Shown: positions 57,214 to 64,000 of the stretch, in pieces
Numbering within the stretch: the first letter of the stretch is position 1
Layout of the letters: the number at the start of each line of letters is the position of its first letter
Source of the DNA: CAZVWJ01 sp964631325
GTDB taxonomy: Bacteria > T1Sed10-126
Direction: 5' to 3'
Assembly: GCA_964631325.1 (NCBI GenBank)
Contig: CAZVWJ010000002.1
Coordinates: forward strand, 62,001-126,000
Length of the DNA stretch: 64,000 bases
Made by a program: the position numbers and the translations under genes
Notes under the pieces: generated by a model
What the model saw: only the letters and a program-made list of their open reading frames with translations
The model's database searches: none
Told to the model about the DNA's origin: nothing

Positions 57214-58632
57214 TTATCCGGCTGCAGTTTTGAACCGGTTTAAAGCAATTGCACGACGAACTGAATGGTCCACCATCGGTTCCGGATAATCCTCACCCAA
57301 TTCTATCCCCGCGGCAGCCAATTCATCGGGCTCAGCCTCAAACGGAGCATGGACGGCTTCGTCCGGGAGTTCAGCTAATTCCGGACAATATTGCCGGATA
57401 AACTCAGCCTCCGGGTCGTAACGACGCCCCTGCGTGACCGGATTAAATATCCGGAAATAGGGGGCCCCGTCCGCACCGGTTGAAGCGCTCCACTGCCAGC
57501 CCCCGTTGTTCGCCGCAGTATCCCCGTCCAACAACCGGTTCATAAAATATTGTTCTCCGTGTTTCCAGTGTAACAAACAGTCCTTGGTTAAAAACATGGC
57601 CACGATCATCCGCAGGCGGTTGTGCATCCAGCCAGTTTGATTTAACTGCCTCATCCCGGCGTCAACAATCGGATAGCCAGTTCGCCCGGCCTTCCAGCGG
57701 GCCAACCACTCTTCGTTTTCCTCCCACTTTACTCCGTCGTATTTTTCTTTAAAATTTTCCTCAACCACGTGCGGGTAATTATAGATAATCTGGTGATAAA
57801 AATCGCGCCAGATTAACTCGTCCACGAAAGTTTTAACACCTTCAAATTGTACCGTCTGATCCATTTTTTCCTGACAGTCCCAGTAGAGTTCACGCACCGA
57901 AAGGAGACCAAACCGTAAACACGGCGAAAGCCTGGAAGTTCCACTGTGGGCCGGAAAATCACGGTCATCCTCATAATTGATAACTTGTTTCTGGAAAAAA
58001 TTATCAGCCAACTGCCGGGCCGCTTCAGACGAAGGTTCCCAGTTTATCGCGTCCAACCTGGTTTCCAGACCCAGTTCTTCGACTGCCGGTAGACTGCCGG
58101 CTTCAACCGTTTCCTCTTCTTCTATTCGTTTCACTGCCTCCACCGGCTCAGGCAACTCCTGCAGGCGCCATTTTTTTGAGTACGGAGTGAATACCCGGTA
58201 AGGGGTTCCCTTGCCGGTCAACAGTTCCCGCCGTTCACACATCACCTGGTCTTTAAAGGTTTGAACTTCAATTCCAGTCTGCTCGAGTTGTTCCCGGGCC
58301 GCTTCGTCCCGCTTTCGTTCGTATGGCTCGTAGGCCCGGTTCCAGAACACGGCATCAGCTTTCAGTTTCCGGACCAGACTCACAATTTTTTGGGCTGGTT
58401 TTCCAACCCGCAGATACAATTCGCCGCCACAATCTCGCACCCGGTCCTGGAGGGCATCCAGGCACTGCAATTTGAACTGCAACCGGTCCCCACATCTAAA
58501 CTTCCACTCTTTGTGACTCCGGTCAATTATTCCACAAGTGTATAGTTGCTCAGCTTTGTCCCGAGCGGCGAGAAGGCCCTGGTTATCCTTTAACCGTAGG
58601 TCTCGACGAAACCAGAATAGTATTTTTTCCAT
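57214..58632 (-). CDS. phrB: Deoxyribodipyrimidine photolyase
   Basis: 472 residues. Light-driven repair of cyclobutane pyrimidine dimers. Starts FWFRRDLRLKDNQGLL; the FAD/DNA-binding C-terminal domain shows ELIWRDFYHQIIYNYPHV, AGRTGYPIVDAGMRQLNQTG, WMHNRLRMIVAMFLTKDCLL and WQWSASTGADGAPYFRIFNP, all diagnostic of class I photolyase. ATG 58632 follows GGAG. Unexpected for an obligate anaerobe but common in sunlit salt environments. Confidence 0.96.
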   Translation of the reverse strand: MEKILFWFRRDLRLKDNQGLLAARDKAEQLYTCGIIDRSHKEWKFRCGDRLQFKLQCLDALQDRVRDCGGELYLRVGKPAQKIVSLVRKLKADAVFWNRAYEPYERKRDEAAREQLEQTGIEVQTFKDQVMCERRELLTGKGTPYRVFTPYSKKWRLQELPEPVEAVKRIEEEETVEAGSLPAVEELGLETRLDAINWEPSSEAARQLADNFFQKQVINYEDDRDFPAHSGTSRLSPCLRFGLLSVRELYWDCQEKMDQTVQFEGVKTFVDELIWRDFYHQIIYNYPHVVEENFKEKYDGVKWEENEEWLARWKAGRTGYPIVDAGMRQLNQTGWMHNRLRMIVAMFLTKDCLLHWKHGEQYFMNRLLDGDTAANNGGWQWSASTGADGAPYFRIFNPVTQGRRYDPEAEFIRQYCPELAELPDEAVHAPFEAEPDELAAAGIELGEDYPEPMVDHSVRRAIALNRFKTAAG

Positions 58633-58846
58633 ATTAAATAATCTCCTCGTTTAACTACACTTTATTGATACCTCAATTAAAATAACAATAATATTGCTAA
58701 CCAGATTAGCTATGCAGTAATTCTTCCTCAAGTCAAGTCTGCCTATAGCTTTATCTTTTTCCTCCCCTTTAGTAAACTCTTTTCGCACAAAATCATTAAG
58801 AAATAAAACTCTCCAATTTAATTTACTGCCACAGAGGCTTAAAATC

Positions 58847-59725
58847 ATGCAAACCTGGATTTTTTATATTGCCGGCGCGACCTTGCTTTACGGATTGATG
58901 AATTTTGTTTATAAAATGGCCGCTGAAATTAAACTCAACACTGATTTTGTGCTCCATATTTCTGCATTGACAGTAGCTCTGTCTGCTTTTTTAAGTCACG
59001 GACTGTTTATAAACAGCAATCTTGTTATTTCTAACCCGTGGCTGTTATTATTTGCTTTTTTCAACGGCCTGTTTTTCGGGCTTGGCCGGCTAACAAAATT
59101 TGCCGCCCTCAAAAACACACCTGCCGCTGTAGTTTTTCCGGTAAACAAGCTCAACGCCGCTTTTGTAATCATTATTGGTTTTATCTTTTTTAATGAACAA
59201 GTAACCCCGGGTGAAGGACTTGGTCTGATCTGCTCTTTGTTCGTCCTGGGATTGGTGACTGTAGACGAAAACACTTTTAATATTGATTTTACCAGCAACT
59301 ATTTTATCGGTATCGGTTTTGCTCTTCTTACTGCGTTATTCGGTGCACTTTCTATGACCGTCGGCAAACTGGCCTCTACCCGCGTCGACAAGCTGGGATA
59401 TATTGCATTTTCCTACACTCTGGTCGCAGTCTTTACTTTCCTGCTCTATAAGTTTAAAAATGACCACTACGGTGCTTATCGAAAGTTATTAAAAAGCAAA
59501 TCACACCTCCTTGCCGGGGTTGCTATCGGTGCGTTGAACGGGCTCGGCTATTATCTTGTTCTCCAGGCTTTCGCCCGGGGACCAATTTCGCTTATTCAGG
59601 GTATTTTTGGTCTCTCCATCATAATTCCAATTCTGCTTTCCATAATTTTCTACAACGAAACGCTCAATCTGCGAAGGATTTTGGCCTTGATTCTGGCAAT
59701 TGTTACAGTAGTTTTGATCGGTTAA
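58847..59725 (+). CDS. EamA/DMT-family transporter
   Basis: 292 residues with about ten helices in two EamA repeats (roughly 5-140 and 155-290). FNGLFFGLGRLTKFAALKNT and NTPAAVVFPVNKLNAAFVII lie in the first repeat, IFGLSIIIPILLSIIFYNE ends the second. AGAGG is 8 nt before ATG 58847. Probably exports a metabolite or drug; the substrate is not evident. Ends overlapping the UPF0178 gene on the other strand by 4 bp. Confidence 0.88.
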   Translation: MQTWIFYIAGATLLYGLMNFVYKMAAEIKLNTDFVLHISALTVALSAFLSHGLFINSNLVISNPWLLLFAFFNGLFFGLGRLTKFAALKNTPAAVVFPVNKLNAAFVIIIGFIFFNEQVTPGEGLGLICSLFVLGLVTVDENTFNIDFTSNYFIGIGFALLTALFGALSMTVGKLASTRVDKLGYIAFSYTLVAVFTFLLYKFKNDHYGAYRKLLKSKSHLLAGVAIGALNGLGYYLVLQAFARGPISLIQGIFGLSIIIPILLSIIFYNETLNLRRILALILAIVTVVLIG

Positions 59726-60162
59726 TCTGGTTTCTTTCCAGATATCTGTTTTAATCGTCTTTTAAATTTTTCCCGGTCCGCTTTGGTAAACGCCGGCGGA
59801 CCATTAGTTCTCTGCGAACTCTCCCTCTCTTTACGCGCGGCATACCGCTGGACTAACCGCAACTCAACGTTTGATTCATCCACCATGTCCCCCCGAAAAC
59901 GCAGCACCTCCCCGCCCTTCCCCACAACCAGCGAAGCCAGCCCCAGGTCGTCGGTGATTACAAGATCGCCCGCTTGCAGATGATTGTAAATATAATGATC
60001 GGCCTCGTCCGGGCGGTCCCCCGTTTCTTTAACAGTTACGTTCTCCTGCCCGTGATTGAGTTCATGATGTTGGTTATGAACCAGCACCACCTCCCAGTCC
60101 GTAATCACAGCCAAAATTTCATCAATAACCGGGCAGGCATCAGCATCAACGAAAATTCGCAT
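59722..60162 (-). CDS. UPF0178 (YaiI/YqxD) family protein
   Basis: 146 residues from ATG 60162 (AAAGGA upstream; the TTG at 60180 is unlikely). FVDADACPVIDEIL at the N-terminus, ITDDLGLASLVVGKGGEVLR and VELRLVQRYAARKERESSQ are the family signatures. PIN-like fold protein of unknown function. Confidence 0.9.
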   Translation of the reverse strand: MRIFVDADACPVIDEILAVITDWEVVLVHNQHHELNHGQENVTVKETGDRPDEADHYIYNHLQAGDLVITDDLGLASLVVGKGGEVLRFRGDMVDESNVELRLVQRYAARKERESSQRTNGPPAFTKADREKFKRRLKQISGKKPD

Positions 60163-60387
60163 TTTTGGTCCTTTCAGCAATATTTCACCGAACTAATTAA
60201 TACCGAATTACAGGAGTCAAAACAATGAAAAGTAGCTCAAAATAAGATACACTTAAGTAAGGTTAATCATTGAATTTTAGCTTACTTTCCCTTCGTTTTA
60301 GCTAACTGTAATCTGCTCCTATCCGAAATCCAACTTATAAACTTGCTCGGGCAGGACGTATGCTTAACTAAATTTGGTGTGGATATT

Positions 60388-61764
60388 ATGAGTGATGACT
60401 CTAGCGCAGAACAATCACGCCTGACTTCGGGGGCCGTTACACCCATGTTGGCCAAACTGGCTGCGCCAATGGTTCTGGGAATTTTAAGCCTGGTGATATT
60501 TCAACTGGCAGACACTTATTTCATCGGGCAACTGGGCACCAAACCGCTTGCCGCAATCAGCTTTACCTTCCCCGTTATTCTCTTTATCAACAGCCTTGCA
60601 CTGGGAATCGGCATCGGCGCTTCCGCCGTTGTTTCCCGGGCAATCGGGGCCGGCGACCAACACCGAGTTCGCGCCCTGACCACCCATAGCCTCCTGCTTG
60701 CCCTGACAGTTGTGGGACTTTTTGTGCTCACCGGACTGCTGACAATCCAACCACTGTTTCAACTCCTGGGCGCAGGTCCCAAAATACTTCGATTGATCCA
60801 GAAATACATGAACATCTGGTATCTGGGGATGATTTTTGTGGTCGTTCCCATGGTCGGCAACAATGCTATCCGAGCGACCGGGGATACTCTCACACCGGGC
60901 TTAATTATGGCACTTTCAGCCCTGGTAAATATTATTCTCGATCCCCTGCTAATATTCGGAATTGGTTTTTTTCCCCGGCTGGGCATCAGCGGCGCCGCGG
61001 TGGCTACCGTCCTGGGCCGCTCGGTCTCTTTCTCAGTCGCACTTTACATCCTCGGGGTTCGTGAGGGCATGATTCCTTCCACGACAAACCGGCCAAGTGA
61101 ACTGTTCGCCTCCTGGGGAGAAATCCTGCACATTGGCATCCCCACCGCCATTTCCCGGATGGTTCTTCCCGTGGGAGCCGGAATAATCACCCGGCTTCTC
61201 TCCTACTACGGAGCCACAGCAGTAGCAGCCTATGGAGTAGCAACCCGGATAGAGTTTTTGGGAATGGCGGTAATCATGGCGGTTGCTTCGGTTATTGCTC
61301 CTTTTGTCGGCCAGAACCGGGGAGCAAAACAATTTACCCGAATCAAAAAAGGTGTCCAACGGGGCAAACACTTCACCCTCGGCTGGGGTACGATATTTGG
61401 AATTTCTGTAATTTTAATTGCCCGGCCCCTGGCACTTGTATTTAACAAGGATCCTAATTACGTTTCTGTCCTTGTCTCCTACCTGCGAATAGTACCCATC
61501 ACTTTCGGTTTGCACGGGGTGATGATGGTTTCTTCAGCCGCTCTTAACGTCCTTAAACGACCCTTCCTGGCGGCCGGCCTGGTCGGGCTGGAAATGTTTG
61601 GTTTCTGTATTCCCCTCGGCTGGCTGTTCTCCTATCCCCTCGGCCCAACCGGAATTTTCCTCGCTCTCGCTTTTGCTTTCGTGGCCAGCGGTTTCTGCGG
61701 CCATTACCTACTTAACTGGATTATTCGTCGGGAAGAACTAAAGGTGCGAAAAAGTAGGATTTAG
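60388..61764 (+). CDS. MATE-family multidrug efflux protein
   Basis: 458 residues from ATG 60388. Twelve hydrophobic helices in two halves. The N-terminal half has MLAKLAAPMVLGILSLVIFQ and DTYFIGQLGTKPLAAISFTF, typical of Na+- or H+-coupled MATE pumps; ASAVVSRAIGAGD and FVGQNRGAKQF are the paired loop motifs. Drug or metabolite substrate unknown. The ribosome site is weak. Confidence 0.92.
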   Translation: MSDDSSAEQSRLTSGAVTPMLAKLAAPMVLGILSLVIFQLADTYFIGQLGTKPLAAISFTFPVILFINSLALGIGIGASAVVSRAIGAGDQHRVRALTTHSLLLALTVVGLFVLTGLLTIQPLFQLLGAGPKILRLIQKYMNIWYLGMIFVVVPMVGNNAIRATGDTLTPGLIMALSALVNIILDPLLIFGIGFFPRLGISGAAVATVLGRSVSFSVALYILGVREGMIPSTTNRPSELFASWGEILHIGIPTAISRMVLPVGAGIITRLLSYYGATAVAAYGVATRIEFLGMAVIMAVASVIAPFVGQNRGAKQFTRIKKGVQRGKHFTLGWGTIFGISVILIARPLALVFNKDPNYVSVLVSYLRIVPITFGLHGVMMVSSAALNVLKRPFLAAGLVGLEMFGFCIPLGWLFSYPLGPTGIFLALAFAFVASGFCGHYLLNWIIRREELKVRKSRI

Positions 61765-61794
61765 TCCCCGACCACCAAAAATTTTGCTCCCCTA

Positions 61795-63468
61795 TTAATC
61801 TTCTGCCGGAAATTCTATCATAACCTTAGTCCCACCTTCAGCAGAATAAAAAATTTCTCCGTTTAATTGATCACAGGCTAAGGAGTGAACAATCTCAAAC
61901 CCAAAAGAACCGTCCACTTGCGGATCAAAATCTTCTTTTATTCCCCGGCCATTGTCCTCCACTGATAGCCGGTATTTCCCATCACTACGGTTGAATTTAA
62001 TTGTAATTAACGGGCTATCTTCTGACCCGTCAAAAGCATGTTCCAGAGCATTAGCCACCAGTTCGTGCACTATTAGTCCACAAGGTATTGAGTGATCAAT
62101 TGCAAGTGCTAACTCCCCGTCTATTCCGTATTTGAAATTTACTTCACCACTTTCACCCCCATAGTTGGCCTGCATCTTCTTAACCAGATCTTTTACGTAA
62201 TCTTCAGCTTTTATCTGGGTCATATTCCCCGAGCGATAACTCCCCCGGGGCATATTTCCCGAACGATATAATTTTTCATGCACAAGAGCCATGGAGCGAA
62301 TCCTTTCTTCACTTTCAGCCAGAACCTTCGATTCTTGATCAGTCCCTCCCTGGTGACGCTGGAGCCTCAACAGACTAATGATAACCTGCAAATTATTTTT
62401 AACACGATGATGGATTTCGCTCAAAAGAGTGTCTTTTCGCCGAATAGTTTTGGCCAATGCTTCTGACATCTCGTTAAACGCATCGGCCAGGGTCTCCAGT
62501 TCGTCGCCAGTATCCACCGAGACGGTGCGCCCGTATTCACCCGCAGTCAAGTGTTTGCTTGCATTAATGAGATACTTAATTGGGACGAGCAACCGCCGGG
62601 AAAATCTCAGGGCAAGTAGAATAAAAATCAGTAATGCAATCGCCAAAAAAGCAGTGATTGTCTGGACAAGTTGGGTTGGCAAAGAATAAACCTCAGACAG
62701 GGGATGAAATAAATATACGTACCAGATACCACTGCCAAAACGTGCTTTTAAATACAATGTCTTTTTCCCCCAGAAAAAACTTCCGCGGTCCCCCAACTCT
62801 GTTTGCCCACTAACAAACTCCGTTTGTTCACTGGAAAATATGTTTTTATCAATCTGATCTAAAGGCTCAAAATAATCATGATTTGAACTATTTAAAATCT
62901 TCCCGTTATTATTCACAACAACAAACATATTGGAGCCACCAATGTAGCTGGCCCGCCCCGCCTGCCAGAGCTCCGTTGGCTTCAGTTCTCCGATAATTAC
63001 CTTGTCGTCCCCGTAAGCAGTCAATACTGAAACCACTGTTGCCCGGCCATTATCATAGGGAGGAGACAGCACCACGTCCCCTTTCTCTAACTTTTTAAAA
63101 AGTGCCGGAGAAAAATCTTCCCAGGGCATTTTAGCGGAATTCAAAGCTGCCCGGCTTCGCTTAATAACCTCGACCCGGGCAAACATGGAAGACTCGGGGT
63201 GATAACCAACTTTACCGGAATTAGCTAATCTCACAATTTCATTTTCAGCCGTACGAAGAGTCTGGAACAGTCGCCCGCTCGTCAATCTGAGATAATTTTT
63301 TACCTGCTCTCGCCCCCGTTCTTTCATTGTTTGAACGGTGGTAAAATAAAGTGGGAAAGCAATCAAAACGACCGGGATTAACCCGGTTGCCAACACTAAC
63401 ACAACAAATTTCATTCCTAATTTTGATTCAAAGGGTTCCCCTGAAAACCATTTTTTTAAATCTATCAT
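61795..63468 (-). CDS. Membrane sensor histidine kinase (HisKA_2 type)
   Basis: 557 residues from ATG 63468, preceded by GAGGA (TTG 63471 possible). Two transmembrane helices (~20-43 and ~275-297) flank a ~230-residue extracytoplasmic Cache-like sensor; a HAMP linker follows, then HHRVKNNLQVIISLLRLQ, the HisKA_2/HWE phosphoacceptor, and a HATPase domain (IVHELVANALEHAFDG, VEDNGRGIKEDFD). GNMPRGSYRSGNMTQ contains a short duplication. It is coupled to the pseudopilin gene. No response regulator is in view, so the partner is unknown. Confidence 0.9.
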   Translation of the reverse strand: MIDLKKWFSGEPFESKLGMKFVVLVLATGLIPVVLIAFPLYFTTVQTMKERGREQVKNYLRLTSGRLFQTLRTAENEIVRLANSGKVGYHPESSMFARVEVIKRSRAALNSAKMPWEDFSPALFKKLEKGDVVLSPPYDNGRATVVSVLTAYGDDKVIIGELKPTELWQAGRASYIGGSNMFVVVNNNGKILNSSNHDYFEPLDQIDKNIFSSEQTEFVSGQTELGDRGSFFWGKKTLYLKARFGSGIWYVYLFHPLSEVYSLPTQLVQTITAFLAIALLIFILLALRFSRRLLVPIKYLINASKHLTAGEYGRTVSVDTGDELETLADAFNEMSEALAKTIRRKDTLLSEIHHRVKNNLQVIISLLRLQRHQGGTDQESKVLAESEERIRSMALVHEKLYRSGNMPRGSYRSGNMTQIKAEDYVKDLVKKMQANYGGESGEVNFKYGIDGELALAIDHSIPCGLIVHELVANALEHAFDGSEDSPLITIKFNRSDGKYRLSVEDNGRGIKEDFDPQVDGSFGFEIVHSLACDQLNGEIFYSAEGGTKVMIEFPAED

Positions 63469-63926
63469 CAAAAATCCTCCGCCTTTCCCACGAAAGATCC
63501 GTCCATCGCTAAAATAACGTCATCCTTGGATTGAGCAGCGAGAATGTTCGGGTCCCAGTGGCCATTCGGACCGGAACTAAAGATATCAAGCTGGGAATTA
63601 ATTGGAATTGTCGGCCCGTCACTGCGCCGGGCGCCGGGAGAAATGTCGTCGTGATTATTCAACACGTATTCGTTTCCCCAGGGATCAACCGGAGGACTGG
63701 AGTAACCAATTTCTGTCCAGGTGGAGGGATATTCTCCATTAGAAATTCGGTACATTTTCGCTTCCTTAAAATATGATTTCACGTCCTGGACGGCGTGAGC
63801 ATATTCTGCCTTCTCTATCTGGGCTAAAATTTTCGGGGCACCCACTGCAGCAATGATTCCAACAATGGCAATCACTACCAGCAATTCAATTAAAGTAAAC
63901 CCCTTTAAATTTTTGCGCTCTTCCAC
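63468..63926 (-). CDS. Type II secretion/type IV pilin-like pseudopilin (GspG-like)
   Basis: 152 residues from GTG 63926; a TTG at 63965 would add 13 residues. Prepilin cleavage site KNLKG/FTLIELLVVIAIVGI with Glu5 gives an 8-residue leader. The C-terminal VDPWGNEYVLNN and DIFSSGPNGHWDP match the calcium-binding GspG/T2SG tail. It would be cut by prepilin peptidase and join a pilus or secretion filament. It ends on the start of the histidine kinase gene, an unusual pairing; upstream genes lie beyond the window. Confidence 0.85.
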   Translation of the reverse strand: MEERKNLKGFTLIELLVVIAIVGIIAAVGAPKILAQIEKAEYAHAVQDVKSYFKEAKMYRISNGEYPSTWTEIGYSSPPVDPWGNEYVLNNHDDISPGARRSDGPTIPINSQLDIFSSGPNGHWDPNILAAQSKDDVILAMDGSFVGKAEDF

Positions 63927-64000
63927 TGAATTTACTCGGAACTGAAAAAGCTCACTATAATTCAATGGTTAACCACGCCAGAAATCAATTTGTGGAAATC

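Noticed and set aside
58651..58848. A 65-residue minus-strand frame upstream of the EamA gene
   Set aside because: No ribosome site and it overlaps the EamA start; more likely promoter region.
1..64000. CRISPR arrays, prophage, plasmid origin
   Set aside because: No regularly spaced repeats, no phage structural or integrase genes, no replication initiator seen.

Overview
The window reads as chromosome of an anaerobic, flagellated bacterium with an outer membrane. Lipid A/Kdo/heptose genes (lpxB, lpxK, kdtA, an LpxL-type acyltransferase, gmhB, hldD, an AsmA/TamB-like protein) sit beside genes typical of anaerobic Firmicutes-like lineages: a Na+-pumping biotin decarboxylase, YqeB/YqeC/SelD/XdhC selenium-molybdenum hydroxylase maturation factors, and type III pantothenate kinase. 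Many proteins are glutamate-rich. This fits a diderm, salt-adapted clade such as Halanaerobiales, but the taxon is inferred. There is one tRNA, no rRNA, no CRISPR, and no transposase or prophage.

Layout. 1-4616 (minus): a radical SAM AmrS-type protein cut by the left edge, a polytopic spermidine-synthase-like protein and a secreted transglutaminase-like protein. 4712-5889 (plus): MscS channel and a GIY-YIG protein. 5960-14344 (minus): miaA, hflX, accB, the decarboxylase genes mmdA/oadG/biotin carrier/mmdB, a Crp-family regulator, kptA and an RnfC/PduS-like protein. 14470-16892 (minus): a small protein, gmhB, DUF4254, and a HEPN/nucleotidyltransferase pair with its own palindromic operator. 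17050-18496: a structured RNA-like element, a CDF metal transporter and a multi-hairpin spacer. 18497-24289: flagellin, hldD, mfd and tRNA-Asn. 24359-38194: a GNAT enzyme and a loose selenium/molybdenum hydroxylase island (methyltransferase-xdhC, selD, yqeB, an RHH protein, yqeC, two nucleobase-type deaminases), interleaved with an MBL-fold hydrolase, a WecE-like aminotransferase, a GGCT-like protein, a tail-anchored unknown and PepA. 38316-41048: a diguanylate cyclase with a C-terminal CBM48-like domain and small unknown genes. 41053-51643 (minus): AsmA/TamB-like, sugar dehydrogenase, lpxB, DUF374, lpxK, kdtA, lpxL-like, mutL. 51718-55924 (minus): trxA-birA-coaX and groES-groEL. 56172-63926: small winged-helix protein, SDR, photolyase, EamA transporter, UPF0178, MATE pump, and a pseudopilin-histidine kinase pair.

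The most unusual signals are: (1) two diverged copies of a ~200-nt element (17100-17309 and, inverted, 28344-28535) whose primary sequence differs in two helices while complementarity is kept, the pattern of a structured RNA; (2) an RHH-nucleotidyltransferase fusion with a HEPN partner, a perfect palindromic operator and an A8 tract at the gene junction; (3) a GGDEF enzyme with a glycogen-binding-like domain; (4) two genes with good Shine-Dalgarno sequences placed before ATC or ATT rather than a normal start; (5) the AmrS / spermidine-synthase-like / transglutaminase cluster.
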